From positions 1 to 36,907 of the forward strand of contig NZBV01000018.1 of the NCBI GenBank assembly GCA_002686355.1: 36,907 bases of DNA, in the 5' to 3' direction. The DNA comes from Candidatus Pacearchaeota archaeon (GTDB taxonomy: Archaea; Nanobdellota; Nanobdellia; Pacearchaeales; GW2011-AR1). The position numbers and the translations under genes are program-made. Positions 1 through 8,815 of this stretch are shown here, one piece after another. The notes under the pieces were generated by a model. It was given only the letters and a program-made list of their open reading frames with translations. It searched no databases and was not told the origin of the DNA. Position 1 is the first letter of the stretch; each line of letters starts with the position of its first letter.

Positions 1-1
1 A

Positions 2-76
2 ATAATTGGAATTACCACAGGAGTTTTAATTACCCGTCCTGCTTTCACAGACATGATTAAAAAAATCGAAGAATAA
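2..76 (+). CDS. C-terminal end of an unidentified gene (partial)
   Basis: The reading frame from base 2 is open to TAA at 74-76 and encodes 24 residues ending in TDMIKKIEE. Its start lies outside the window. The stop is separated from the galE ATG by a single base, so the two genes very probably form one operon. The visible tail is too short to identify a family, and no function is offered. Confidence 0.6.
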   Translation: MIGITTGVLITRPAFTDMIKKIEE

Positions 77-77
77 A

Positions 78-1031
78 ATGAAAATTTTAGTTACAGGGGG
101 TGCAGGATTTATTGGAAGCGTAACAACGAAAAAACTTTTGGATAAAGGTCACGAAGTCGTTGTTTATGATAGCTTAATTAAAGGACACAGAGAATCTGTT
201 GACTCAAGAGCAGAATTTGTCCAGGGATGTTTGAGTGATAAAAGTCTTCTTGACAAAACTTTCAAAAAATTTGGAATCGAAGCAGTAATTCATTTCGCAG
301 GATTTATAGAAGCAGGAGAATCTATGAAAGAACCATCTAAGTTTTTTAAGAATAATGTTATTTACGGATTAAATCTTCTTGATGTAATGGCTAAGAACAA
401 CGTAAAAAAAATAATTTTCTCTTCATCAGCAGCAGTTTACGCGAGCAAAGATTCTCCTCTTGAAGAAGAGGACATAAAAAAACCTGCCAATTTTTATGGA
501 GAAACAAAATTAATCTTTGAAAAATTATTAAGTTGGTATGACGACATCTATCAAATTAAATTTGTAGCTCTGAGATATTTTAATGCAGCAGGTGCCTGCG
601 GGGAATTGGTAGAAAAACACAACCCTGAAACCCATTTAATCCCTTTAGTAATTTTTACAGCTTTGGGAAAAAGAGAAAGCATAAAAATCTTCGGAACAGA
701 TTATTCAACCCCTGATGGAACCGGGATAAGAGATTATGTTGATGTAAAAGATTTAGCAGAAGCTCATATTCTCGCTTTAGAAAATTTAAGAGAAACCTCC
801 AATGCTTACAATGTTGGAACAGGCAAGGGAATTTCTGTAAAAGAAGTTGTAGAAGCTGTAAAAAAAATTAGTGGAAAAGATTTCAATGTGATTGAAGCAG
901 AAAAGAGAGAAGGAGATCCTACGATGCTTGTTGCAAACTCTGAAAAAATAAAAAAAGAGCTTGGGTGGGAAGCAAAAGTAAATTTTGAAGAAGGATTAAG
1001 AGAAACTTTTGAATATTTTAAAAACTCATAA
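78..1031 (+). CDS. galE: UDP-glucose 4-epimerase (extended SDR)
   Basis: A 317-residue extended short-chain dehydrogenase that interconverts UDP-glucose/UDP-galactose or their N-acetyl forms in the cytoplasm, supplying donors for glycan assembly. The NAD-binding GGAGFIGS is at residues 7-14, the catalytic region SSSAAVY at 115-121, and the Y140-x3-K144 pair in YGETK. FAG at 73-75 and RYFNAAGA are typical of GalE, and the length is close to the family's usual 320-340. The ATG follows an upstream stop by one base, so it is probably cotranscribed with the preceding gene. It lies just before a flippase and 6 kb from a galactopyranose-mutase-like flavoprotein. Family assignment is firm; the exact sugar preference cannot be read from sequence alone. 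Confidence 0.9.
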   Translation: MKILVTGGAGFIGSVTTKKLLDKGHEVVVYDSLIKGHRESVDSRAEFVQGCLSDKSLLDKTFKKFGIEAVIHFAGFIEAGESMKEPSKFFKNNVIYGLNLLDVMAKNNVKKIIFSSSAAVYASKDSPLEEEDIKKPANFYGETKLIFEKLLSWYDDIYQIKFVALRYFNAAGACGELVEKHNPETHLIPLVIFTALGKRESIKIFGTDYSTPDGTGIRDYVDVKDLAEAHILALENLRETSNAYNVGTGKGISVKEVVEAVKKISGKDFNVIEAEKREGDPTMLVANSEKIKKELGWEAKVNFEEGLRETFEYFKNS

Positions 1032-1047
1032 GTTCTCATTTACATAA

Positions 1048-1056
1048 TTATAAAAA
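1048..1056 (+). promoter_or_regulatory. TATA box for the flippase gene
   Basis: TTATAAAAA centred about 26 bases before the ATG at 1078, in the short gap after galE. The distance predicts a leaderless or near-leaderless transcript. Confidence 0.5.
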
Positions 1057-1077
1057 TAAAAAAAAGAGTCTCTATCT

Positions 1078-2592
1078 ATGGCAGAAGAAGCTAGACCTAT
1101 TAAAAACAAGATTGTTAAAAATTCTTTTTGGAATTTTTTAATGACTTTCTTCGGGAAAATGGGGGGGTTGATATTTGCAATCTTGCTTGCTAGATTTTTA
1201 TTACCAGAAAAATTTGGGATTTATAGGTTAGCAATGTCCATAACATTAATTTTGCTAACTTTTGCAGATGTAGGAATAAATCAAACATTGATAAGATATT
1301 TTTCAGATTCTCTAAAAAAAACAGGCATAAAAAAAGCGATTTCCGAATATAAATATTTATTAAAATTAAAATTATTCTTAACATTAATTCTCGCAGGTTT
1401 ATTGCTTATTTTTGCATATCCCTTAGCAATGTATGTTTTCCAAAAACCTCTTTTATTTTATCCTTTACTGTTTTCAAGTATTTACCTTCTTATTTATTCT
1501 TTTGAATCTTTTTATAGTGCTTTCTTTTATATTGTTGAAAAAGTTGGATATTTAACAATTAAACAATTCATGTTCGAGGTAATTAGGATTTTTGGGGCAT
1601 TAGCAGTTTTTATTTTCATAGCTAGCCAATATCATATTTTAGGAATTATAGGGATTTTAACACTCTCAACAGCTTTTGCATTAGTCTTTGCGATATATAA
1701 TTTGAACAAATTACTGCCCTCCTTGTTTGAAAAATCTAAAGAAAAATTAGTTGATTATGATAAAAAAAGAATTAATTTGTTCTTATCTTATCTGGTTGTT
1801 GGGGGTTCTTTGATAGTCATTTTCGGGTATGTAGATATAGTAATGTTGGGAATTTTTTTGTCCTCTGAATTTGTTGGATTTTATGCAGCTGCATTAGCTC
1901 TTGCAACTGGTTTGGCCACATTGATAAACATAGCAAACGTTTTACTTCCTGTATTCACCCAATCAAAAAAAGATAACCTCAATCAAATTTTTGCTCAAGT
2001 CTTCAAGTACACAACTCTAATAACAATCCCCATGATTTTTGGGGTCCTTTTCCTTGGAAATTATTTAATTAAATCTATTTATGGACAAAATTATCTTCCA
2101 GCAACCCTACCTCTTTATTTTTTAGCTTTTTTAATGTTAGAAATACCTATAACGAATTCTCTAAAATCTTTATTTACTGCAAGAGAGCAACCAAAATATT
2201 TTGTTAAGATTTTAATTGGGGCAACAATTATGAATATTTTACTCAATTATATTCTAATCACTTCTCTTTTAAAGATTTCAATGAATTGGGCGATTGCAGG
2301 AGCAGCAATAGCTACTTTAACAAGCAGATATTTTTATTTTTTTGGTTTATCCTTTCATGCTAAGAAACAACTTAATGTATCTATAAATTTAAAAAATTTA
2401 ATAAAACCAATAATAGCTTCGATAATAATGATTTCTATTTTATTTGGGATAAATTCGTATATTGGTGATATCAATTATCTAATTGGCATCTGTGAAATAG
2501 TGGGGGGAATTTTGATTTACTTTTTAATCATGTTCTTAATCAAGGGTATAACAAAAAAAGACCTGCTTTTAATAAAAGAAGTTATAAGATAA
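1078..2592 (+). CDS. Polysaccharide flippase (MATE/Wzx-like, MOP superfamily)
   Basis: A 504-residue polytopic membrane protein with about 12-14 hydrophobic segments. The N-terminus has the form typical of RfbX/Wzx-type polysaccharide exporters: basic KNSFWNFL, then GLIFAILLARFL and PEKFGIYRLAMS. Such proteins move lipid-linked oligosaccharides across the cytoplasmic membrane. Length matches the family. It has its own TATA box, and its 3' end overlaps the convergent deacetylase-like gene by 11 bases. Neighbouring nucleotide-sugar and glycosyltransferase genes support a role in exporting glycan units. The substrate cannot be told from sequence. Confidence 0.85.
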   Translation: MAEEARPIKNKIVKNSFWNFLMTFFGKMGGLIFAILLARFLLPEKFGIYRLAMSITLILLTFADVGINQTLIRYFSDSLKKTGIKKAISEYKYLLKLKLFLTLILAGLLLIFAYPLAMYVFQKPLLFYPLLFSSIYLLIYSFESFYSAFFYIVEKVGYLTIKQFMFEVIRIFGALAVFIFIASQYHILGIIGILTLSTAFALVFAIYNLNKLLPSLFEKSKEKLVDYDKKRINLFLSYLVVGGSLIVIFGYVDIVMLGIFLSSEFVGFYAAALALATGLATLINIANVLLPVFTQSKKDNLNQIFAQVFKYTTLITIPMIFGVLFLGNYLIKSIYGQNYLPATLPLYFLAFLMLEIPITNSLKSLFTAREQPKYFVKILIGATIMNILLNYILITSLLKISMNWAIAGAAIATLTSRYFYFFGLSFHAKKQLNVSINLKNLIKPIIASIIMISILFGINSYIGDINYLIGICEIVGGILIYFLIMFLIKGITKKDLLLIKEVIR

Positions 2593-3346
2593 TCTCGGAG
2601 ATTTTTTTTGATTCGTATTTTGATAAAAACAAAGCGATTTTCTTAAATAATCTAAAATTGTCTAATGCAGCCATTGTGGAAGGATGAATTAAAACTATGC
2701 TTGCAATACCTTCATTTTCATTATTCTTCACCCTCTTTTTCAAAATTTCAAACCATTCTTCGGGGCTAACCCTTCCTTTAGTGCAACTTGCAAAAGGATC
2801 TCTATTACTTGGGCCTAGTTTTCCATAAATAATTGTATTTTGATCTACTGGAATATTTATTGGAAGATGAATTACCTCTCCTTTTTTAAATGGGGGTTTT
2901 TCTCCGAGCAAATCTGAAATATATTTTACTCCAACATTTTCCAACAATTTAAATGTTTTTTCATTTGAACCAAAACAATGAGTTCTCCACGAAATCATTT
3001 TAAGTCCAAACCGTTCGAAAGACTTCTTAGTTTTTTTAATATCTTTCTTTTGAAAGTTTGATGAGCCATAGATACAATTGAATAATTTTCTATTTTTATA
3101 GCTCTTTAGTAAATTCATCTTTCCAAAATTATCATATGTATGCCCCCCAAGTTCGACGTTGTAATTTAGTAATTTTTCAGCGCCCTCATTTTCAAAACAT
3201 TTTCCATTAATAAAAATCGTGCAAGAAAGATTATTTTTTTTCAAGATTTTAAGGTATTCTTCTGCAGCCTTGACTTCAGAACCAACTTTTTTCTGTTCCC
3301 ATCCTCCCATACTCTTTGAATGGACGTCGCCTGTAATAAATATCAT
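2582..3346 (-). CDS. Polysaccharide deacetylase-like (NodB-fold) protein, degenerate metal site
   Basis: A 254-residue protein resembling the NodB/CE4 deacetylase fold. The likely motifs are TGDVH at 5-9 (aspartate D7), GGHTYDNF at 67-74 (H69), a WRTH element near 120, SDLLGE near 140 and a C-terminal LIHPS. In active CE4 enzymes motif 2 is HxxxH; here the second position is N73, so the usual Asp-His-His metal triad is incomplete. It may be a deacetylase with altered chemistry, a related carbohydrate-binding protein, or inactive. No signal peptide is evident, so it is probably cytoplasmic. Transcribed from its own TATA box, divergent from the radical SAM gene at 3444 and convergent with the flippase. 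Confidence 0.6.
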   Translation of the reverse strand: MIFITGDVHSKSMGGWEQKKVGSEVKAAEEYLKILKKNNLSCTIFINGKCFENEGAEKLLNYNVELGGHTYDNFGKMNLLKSYKNRKLFNCIYGSSNFQKKDIKKTKKSFERFGLKMISWRTHCFGSNEKTFKLLENVGVKYISDLLGEKPPFKKGEVIHLPINIPVDQNTIIYGKLGPSNRDPFASCTKGRVSPEEWFEILKKRVKNNENEGIASIVLIHPSTMAALDNFRLFKKIALFLSKYESKKISEIIL

Positions 3347-3366
3347 GCTAGTAAATTCTGAGGGAA

Positions 3367-3377
3367 GTATATAAACT
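3367..3377 (-). promoter_or_regulatory. TATA box for the deacetylase-like gene
   Basis: On the minus strand GTTTATATACT, centred about 26 bases upstream of the ATG at 3346. It supports the chosen start and a leaderless transcript. Confidence 0.55.
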
Positions 3378-3413
3378 TAATTATTTTTTATTAAGAAGAA
3401 AATTCAACCAAAC

Positions 3414-3422
3414 TTTTATAAA
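3414..3422 (+). promoter_or_regulatory. TATA box for the radical SAM/DUF362 operon
   Basis: TTTTATAAA centred 26 bases upstream of the ATG at 3444. It lies about 45 bases from the oppositely oriented box for the gene at 3346, so the two promoters are back to back. Confidence 0.6.
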
Positions 3423-3443
3423 TTCAATTTTTTATTAAACAAA

Positions 3444-5066
3444 ATGAGCAACGTATTATTGATAATTCCGAGGTATGATGTGACAAAAAGCAATAAAAAA
3501 GATTATAGTTATCAGTCTCCTGTGGGGCTGGGCTATATTTGCGCAACTCTGAGAAAAGAAGAATACAAGGTTGATTGCCTTAATCTGAATCACTCTGACA
3601 AAGGGCTTGCTGAACTTATACATGGCGCTTTAAAAAAGAGAAAATATGATTTTGTATGCACAGGGCATCTAGGAGTGGGGTACCCTGTAATTGAAAAAAT
3701 AATTAATGCAGTAAAATCCTACAACCCAAACCAGGCTGTTATTGTAGGTGGCCCGATTATCTCAAGCGAGCCAGAATTCATGGCAGAAAATCTTAAATTT
3801 GATTTTGGGGTGGTTGGTGAAGGAGAAGTTACAATTATTGAACTCCTTGATTTTATAAAAAAGAATAAAGATGTTTCAAAAGTAAAAGGCATTGTTTATA
3901 AGGGCAAATCTGGAAAAATCATAAGAACCTCCCCCAGGGAGAGAATTGAAGATTTAGATACTATTCCTTTTCCAGATTATAGTGACTTTGGTTTAAATGA
4001 AAAGATGGATAATATGTATTCAATAGACTCTCTTTACGGAACAATGGATCACCCCCGGACTTATTTTATGATTGGAAGCAGGGGTTGCCCTTTCCAGTGC
4101 ACTTTTTGTTATCAGAGTCTTGGTCAAAAATACAAGACAAGATCTGTAAAAAATATAATCAAAGAACTGGAATTTGCAATTGACAAATACAGGGCAAATT
4201 CCTTTCATATGTATGACGACCTTTTTTCAGTCAATAAAGAAAGACTTTATGATTTTTGCAAAGAAGTAAAAAAGTTAAACAAAAGAAGAAATGTAAATCT
4301 TAGATGGGTTTGCTCTTTATGGGTCAGCACTGTTGATGAAGAACTCCTCAAATTTTTAAAAGATTCCGGATGCACAGGGATTTGTTTTGGTTTTGAAAGT
4401 TATAGTAAAAAAGTTTTAAAGAGTATGAAAAAAAGCATAACTCCTGAGCAAATAGACAATGCAATGAAAGCGTGCATGAAAGTTCATATGCCTATTATTG
4501 CAAATTTTATTTTTGGGGATGTCACAGAAACAAAAGAAACCGCAAAAGAAACCCTTGATTATTGGAAGGAGCACTGCAATGATCAGGCAAAACTCTTTTT
4601 TATCCACGCTTATCCTGGAAGTGAAATTTATAATCATTGTATAAGAAAAGGGTTAATCAAAGACAAATTAGATTTTATTAGGAATAAAATCCCGCACACT
4701 TTTTTTATGAATATGACTGATAAAATGACTGATAAAGAATTTGAAGATTTGAAAAAAGAAATTTATAGATTAAAAGTTAAACATGGCAATTATGTTGTTC
4801 CATTTAAAGTTAAAAAAACAGATAAAAAAGATGTTTACAATCTTTCTGTTAAATGTCCTTTTTGCAAACAAACCAGCACACATAAAAATAATTATTTTTC
4901 TAATAGATTTTTCTACAGATTCCATGTTCATTGCAGAAACTGCGGAATGAGGTATCATTTAGTCAGCAAAGTCTACAAATTCACAATGGACCATTATGTT
5001 GAACTTGATTTTTTCAGAAGAAATTATCTTGAGTATAGGGGGATGTTACTTAGGAAAAAAATTTGA
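3444..5066 (+). CDS. B12-binding-domain radical SAM protein with C-terminal zinc ribbon
   Basis: A 540-residue enzyme. Residues 1-150 form a B12-binding-like Rossmann domain (SPVGLGYICATLR near 25-37, VGGPIISSEPE at 101-111, VGEGEVT at 124-130). A radical SAM barrel follows, with the [4Fe-4S] motif C215-x3-C219-x2-C222. The C-terminus adds C471-x2-C474 and C497-x2-C500, a probable zinc ribbon not usual for this family. The canonical cobalamin ligand motif DxHxxG is absent. Related enzymes (BchE/HpnJ/Elp3-like) perform methylations or radical rearrangements; the substrate here is unknown. It heads an operon with the DUF362/ferredoxin gene 10 bases downstream, which may support its redox chemistry (inference). 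Confidence 0.85.
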   Translation: MSNVLLIIPRYDVTKSNKKDYSYQSPVGLGYICATLRKEEYKVDCLNLNHSDKGLAELIHGALKKRKYDFVCTGHLGVGYPVIEKIINAVKSYNPNQAVIVGGPIISSEPEFMAENLKFDFGVVGEGEVTIIELLDFIKKNKDVSKVKGIVYKGKSGKIIRTSPRERIEDLDTIPFPDYSDFGLNEKMDNMYSIDSLYGTMDHPRTYFMIGSRGCPFQCTFCYQSLGQKYKTRSVKNIIKELEFAIDKYRANSFHMYDDLFSVNKERLYDFCKEVKKLNKRRNVNLRWVCSLWVSTVDEELLKFLKDSGCTGICFGFESYSKKVLKSMKKSITPEQIDNAMKACMKVHMPIIANFIFGDVTETKETAKETLDYWKEHCNDQAKLFFIHAYPGSEIYNHCIRKGLIKDKLDFIRNKIPHTFFMNMTDKMTDKEFEDLKKEIYRLKVKHGNYVVPFKVKKTDKKDVYNLSVKCPFCKQTSTHKNNYFSNRFFYRFHVHCRNCGMRYHLVSKVYKFTMDHYVELDFFRRNYLEYRGMLLRKKI

Positions 5067-5076
5067 GGATTAAAAG

Positions 5077-6183
5077 ATGTCTGAAAAAAGATTTATTGTT
5101 TCTATTGAAAAATGTTCTTCTTACGACCCGGAAAAAGTCAGAGTTGCCTTGGAAAATGGTTTGAAAAACATCAATTTTGAATTAGAGGAAAATTTAAAAA
5201 TTCTTATCAAGCCTAATTTAATATTTCCTGCAAAACCAGAAACTGCAATAATTACCCACCCAATTGTTTTGGAAGAATTATGTAAAATTTTGAAAAAGAA
5301 AAATGCCACTATTTTTATTGGGGAAAGTTCATCTTATGATACAGATAAATCCTTTGAAATTTCCGGAATTAATAAGCTCTCTAAATATGCAAAGATAATT
5401 AATTTTGAATCATCTCCAAAAAAGTTTTTCAATCTTGGAGCAGGAGAGTTAATGAATGTGCCTTTTCCAGAAATTCTTTTTGATGTTGATTTAATTATTA
5501 ATGTCTCAAAATTAAAAACCCATAATTTCACTAGAGCTACATTATGTGTAAAAAATCTCTATGGGTGCATCCCTGGAGGATTAAAAGGAAAATTTCACGG
5601 GGTCATCCCTTCTATCCAAAATTTTTCAAAATTTCTTTTAAAGATTAGTGAAAAAATTAATCCAGGATTGAACATTATTGATGGTGTTGTGGGGTTAGAA
5701 GGTAATGGTCCAGGTTTTGCAGGAAAACCGAAAAATTCAGGAATTTTGGTTGTATCTAAAAAAGCGGTTGCAGGAGATTTTGCAGCTTCAAAATTAATGG
5801 GTTTTAAACCTAAAGAGATTTATACAAATAAATTTTCAGGTATCGATGAAAGTGAAATAAAGATTGTTGGAAATGCGAAAGATACTCAATTAAATTTTAG
5901 AAAACCAAAATTTTCTCCAAAGATATTTCTGTCTGGTTTTTTAAAATTTCTTCCAGGTCCCAAAATAAGTTTTGATAAACTTAAATGTGTAAAATGCGGA
6001 ATTTGCAGGGACAAATGTCCTGTTGGGGCAATCGAATTAGATAAAGAGATAAAATGCAAGCATAAAAAATGCATTAATTGTCTATGTTGTATTGAAGTTT
6101 GTCCTAACGCCGCAGTTTTTCTTGAAAGACCCTTTATTATCAGATTTCTGAAATCAATCATTGTGCGAAAACAAAAGGTTTAA
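5077..6183 (+). CDS. DUF362 protein with C-terminal 2[4Fe-4S] ferredoxin domain
   Basis: A 368-residue protein. Residues 1-270 match the DUF362 family (IKPNLIFP at 44-51, INVSKLKTHN at 141-150, KNLYGCIPGG at 159-168). The C-terminus carries a bacterial-type ferredoxin module: C304-x2-C307-x2-C310-x3-C314 and C332-x2-C335-x2-C338-x3-C342, with an extra C327. DUF362 proteins are widespread in anaerobes and not well characterised; the domain is thought to be an iron-sulfur protein. It follows the zinc-ribbon radical SAM gene by 10 bases and must be cotranscribed with it, so delivering electrons to that enzyme is a reasonable guess. The final 20 residues are basic and hydrophobic. Confidence 0.85.
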   Translation: MSEKRFIVSIEKCSSYDPEKVRVALENGLKNINFELEENLKILIKPNLIFPAKPETAIITHPIVLEELCKILKKKNATIFIGESSSYDTDKSFEISGINKLSKYAKIINFESSPKKFFNLGAGELMNVPFPEILFDVDLIINVSKLKTHNFTRATLCVKNLYGCIPGGLKGKFHGVIPSIQNFSKFLLKISEKINPGLNIIDGVVGLEGNGPGFAGKPKNSGILVVSKKAVAGDFAASKLMGFKPKEIYTNKFSGIDESEIKIVGNAKDTQLNFRKPKFSPKIFLSGFLKFLPGPKISFDKLKCVKCGICRDKCPVGAIELDKEIKCKHKKCINCLCCIEVCPNAAVFLERPFIIRFLKSIIVRKQKV

Positions 6184-6214
6184 AATTAAAATAGAAAAGA
6201 ACGATAAAAGGTAG

Positions 6215-6251
6215 ATCAGATTTTATTAAAAAATTTATTCTTTTATTAATT
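6215..6251. terminator. T-rich/A-rich convergent 3' region
   Basis: The 68-base gap between two convergent genes holds plus-strand T runs (TTTTATT, then TTTATTCTTTTATT), and on the minus strand similar runs arise from the A-rich first part. Archaeal transcription often ends at such T tracts. No hairpin is evident, so this is a weak assignment. Confidence 0.3.
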
Positions 6252-7541
6252 TTAAAGCAAGTTCTCAACAACTTTTTTTCCATGCAAAATAGAATCATCC
6301 ATAGAAGAGTGCTCCCATGCCCCAAATTGCCCAACAGAATATATGCTATTTTTTATTAGATAATCCCGAATTAATTTCAGATTTTCATTGCGATTAAAAT
6401 CAAAAAGCACATATGCATGTTCTAATTTTAAAACATCCTTAAAAACAACTTCTTTTTTATCTTTAAGAAACCCCATTTTTATCAGATCCTCAATTATTCT
6501 CTCAATTAAATCTTCATCTGAGATTTTTTTATCATCAAGATAAGACCATTCTGCACAAATTGAACTCATTCCTTGCGGAGCAACATTTTTTCCATAGTTT
6601 GTTGCAAAGCTCAATCTATATGTTAAGACATCTTCTTGCGGGACATAAAGCACCTGATGTTCAGAAACTTTTGGTTTATTAACCCCCAAAATAATCGCAC
6701 AAATAGTATTGCACCTTAATTTCTTAGCTGCATTTTTAATCTCCTCAGGAGCCCCATCAATTAGTCCAACTAATTTTTTAAGAGGCATAGTAGAAACCAA
6801 ATTTTCAAAAGGATAATTTGTTTTTTCTGTAAAAACAATTTTTTTATCAATATCTATCTTAGTTACTTTTTCATCTAGTTTAATGTTTATGATTTTTCTA
6901 GCAATTGCTTTTGGAAGAAAATCTATCCCCCCCTCTTTATTATAGCCAAATTGATAATTATATCCTACCTTTGCTTTTGACATGTCTTTATTAGCACCTT
7001 TAATTATCTCTTTTAAATCAAAACGAGGAATATATCTTCCAAGATTTTCAAGAGTCAATTCTTTTGGATGAACACAATAGCATTTTTTATTATACGGAAG
7101 CATAAAGTGCTTGGCAATGCCTTCTCCTAAAGCCATTTTTATCCATTCGTAAAAATTAGTAGGGGTTTGTCCGTTAAACTTTTTATCAGCATCAATAGCT
7201 CCGGCTAAACATTCTTTTTTAGTTTCTTCATCCAGATGATAAAGATTATATTGAAAAGGATAAGGAACAACCCTCCCATTTATCAATATGCCATGTTTTC
7301 TATCCTCTGAAATTAACGCATCACCAAGCAAATCCCTTACAAGTTTTGTTATTTCTTTATTTCCAAAGAAAAACATATGTGGTGCAAAGTCAAATACAAA
7401 CCCATTTTTCCTAAATGTTCTGCACAATCCTCCAACTTCTGGATTAGCTTCAAGCAAAACATAATCTTTATTGCCCCGCTTTTCAAGATAATACGCTGTA
7501 CTTAAACCACTAAGACCCGCACCAATGATGATTGTTTTCAT
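6252..7541 (-). CDS. FAD-dependent amine-oxidase-family oxidoreductase, UDP-galactopyranose-mutase-like
   Basis: About 429 residues. The N-terminus is a dinucleotide-binding fold (IIIGAGLSGLS at 4-14, acidic E31 ending strand 2) followed by the GGLCRT signature at 37-42. FAPHMFFFG and a later VPYPFQYNL resemble the protoporphyrinogen-oxidase/UDP-galactopyranose-mutase branch often found in polysaccharide clusters. If a mutase, it would convert pyranose to furanose nucleotide sugars; otherwise it oxidises or reduces a sugar or polyprenoid. The chosen ATG at 7541 places the glycine motif at residue 4; a longer frame reaches back to 7598, overlapping the upstream gene, and its extra 19 residues are not family-like. 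Downstream of the PseB-like gene in the same operon. Mutase function is only tentative. Confidence 0.7.
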   Translation of the reverse strand: MKTIIIGAGLSGLSTAYYLEKRGNKDYVLLEANPEVGGLCRTFRKNGFVFDFAPHMFFFGNKEITKLVRDLLGDALISEDRKHGILINGRVVPYPFQYNLYHLDEETKKECLAGAIDADKKFNGQTPTNFYEWIKMALGEGIAKHFMLPYNKKCYCVHPKELTLENLGRYIPRFDLKEIIKGANKDMSKAKVGYNYQFGYNKEGGIDFLPKAIARKIINIKLDEKVTKIDIDKKIVFTEKTNYPFENLVSTMPLKKLVGLIDGAPEEIKNAAKKLRCNTICAIILGVNKPKVSEHQVLYVPQEDVLTYRLSFATNYGKNVAPQGMSSICAEWSYLDDKKISDEDLIERIIEDLIKMGFLKDKKEVVFKDVLKLEHAYVLFDFNRNENLKLIRDYLIKNSIYSVGQFGAWEHSSMDDSILHGKKVVENLL

Positions 7542-7585
7542 TTTCTTATTTGTTAATCTCAACTTTAATAATTTTTGGAAAAGAA

Positions 7586-8701
7586 TTATTTCTTCCAACC
7601 ATGAACATATTCATTATAAGCTCGCACATGCTTTCCAACTAATTTTACCATATCATCTATTGTTAAAAACTTAGGATTAGTATTACTCACATATTGGAAT
7701 GTATCTGAAACAGACTTCCCCCCAACATGATAATCTTTCTCCCACCAATCAAACTGTGGCTGAATAATATAATAGTCTTCAAATTCAATTACATTTCTTG
7801 CATCATCTGCAGCAATCATTGATTCATGCAATTTTTCACCTGGTTTAATTCCAATATATTTTATCTCACATTCAGGAGCAATTGCCTTTGCCAAATCAAC
7901 AATCCTCATGCTTGGAATTTTTGGAACAAAAATTTCCCCCCCTCTCATACGTCTAAGACTATTTACGACAAATTTCACCCCATCCTCAAGAGTTATCCAA
8001 AACCTTGTCATTCTCTCATCAGTGATTGGAAGAACACCTTCTCTCTTTTTTTCTAAAAAGAAAGGAATAATACTCCCCCTGCTCCCAATAACATTTCCAT
8101 ATCTTGCAACAGCAAAAGAAGTTCTTTTTGTAGGAGAATGAGAGTTTGCTGCTACAAACAGTTTATCAGAACATAGTTTTGTTGCCCCATATAGGTTAAC
8201 AGGGTTGCAAGCCTTGTCTGTGCTAAATGCAATGACTTTTTCAATATTATTTTCTAATGCAACCTCAATTATATTCATTGCTCCAAGAATATTTGTCTTG
8301 ATTGTTTCAGGAGGGTTTTCTTCTCCAGTATGAACAATTTTCATTGCAGCTGTATGAACAATATAATCTACTCCTTTGCACGCAAGACTAAGCCTTTTTC
8401 TATCTCGCACATCTCCTAGAACAAATTTTAGGATTTTATTGCCATATTCTTTATTCATAAACCATTGCTTCATCTCATCACGGCTATATACAATAATCTG
8501 CTTTGGGCAATCATGTTCAAGAACATGTTTAATAAAGGCATTTCCAAAAGAACCTGTTCCGCCAGTGATTAAGATTGTTTTTCCTTCAAATATTTTCTTT
8601 TGAAAGTTTGGAGAAACACTCCTTTCAATCCTCTCCTGATTAATAACATCTCCCTTATAATCAGAATTATTCTCTTTAAATCCCCATACATTATTTTCCA
8701 T
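7586..8701 (-). CDS. UDP-N-acetylhexosamine 4,6-dehydratase-like SDR (PseB/FlaA1/CapD family)
   Basis: A 371-residue SDR. After a 40-residue N-terminal extension comes GGTGSFG at 47-53, YSRDEMKQW at 72-80, and the family-specific catalytic pattern S160-T-D-K163 with NLYGATK (Y171, K175). PseB/FlaA1 enzymes remove water across C4-C6 of UDP-GlcNAc, giving a 4-keto-6-deoxy sugar, the first committed step of many deoxysugars. The KMKQVP-like region of classical members reads AAMKIVHTGEENP here, so the substrate may differ. The ATG has a TATA box 25 bases upstream, supporting the full-length start. It is divergent from the RfbH-like gene, fitting a shared deoxysugar pathway. Confidence 0.85.
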   Translation of the reverse strand: MENNVWGFKENNSDYKGDVINQERIERSVSPNFQKKIFEGKTILITGGTGSFGNAFIKHVLEHDCPKQIIVYSRDEMKQWFMNKEYGNKILKFVLGDVRDRKRLSLACKGVDYIVHTAAMKIVHTGEENPPETIKTNILGAMNIIEVALENNIEKVIAFSTDKACNPVNLYGATKLCSDKLFVAANSHSPTKRTSFAVARYGNVIGSRGSIIPFFLEKKREGVLPITDERMTRFWITLEDGVKFVVNSLRRMRGGEIFVPKIPSMRIVDLAKAIAPECEIKYIGIKPGEKLHESMIAADDARNVIEFEDYYIIQPQFDWWEKDYHVGGKSVSDTFQYVSNTNPKFLTIDDMVKLVGKHVRAYNEYVHGWKK

Positions 8702-8720
8702 TTATTCTCATATCCCAAAC

Positions 8721-8730
8721 CCTTTAAAAG
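8721..8730 (-). promoter_or_regulatory. TATA box for the PseB-like gene
   Basis: Minus-strand CTTTTAAAGG, centred about 25 bases before the ATG at 8701. Leaderless start predicted. Confidence 0.55.
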
Positions 8731-8770
8731 ATTATCTGTGCTATTTTGACAGTGTTTCTCAATAGTTAAG

Positions 8771-8780
8771 TTTTTATATT
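8771..8780 (+). promoter_or_regulatory. TATA box for the RfbH-like operon
   Basis: TTTTTATATT in the divergent intergenic region. A start of transcription about 26 bases on would fall near 8801, after the in-frame GTG at 8789 but before the ATG at 8816. This favours the ATG as the real start, with a leader of about 15 bases. Confidence 0.45.
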
Positions 8781-8815
8781 CGCCAGTTGTGCAAATTTTG
8801 AATCAAACACATAAA

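Noticed and set aside
7542..7598. N-terminal extension of the FAD oxidoreductase by 19 residues
   Set aside because: The cofactor motif begins at the internal methionine as in its family, and the extra residues overlap the upstream gene and have no family-like features.
8789..8815. GTG start nine codons upstream in the RfbH-like gene
   Set aside because: The TATA box at 8771-8780 predicts transcription starting after it; the ATG at 8816 is the better choice.
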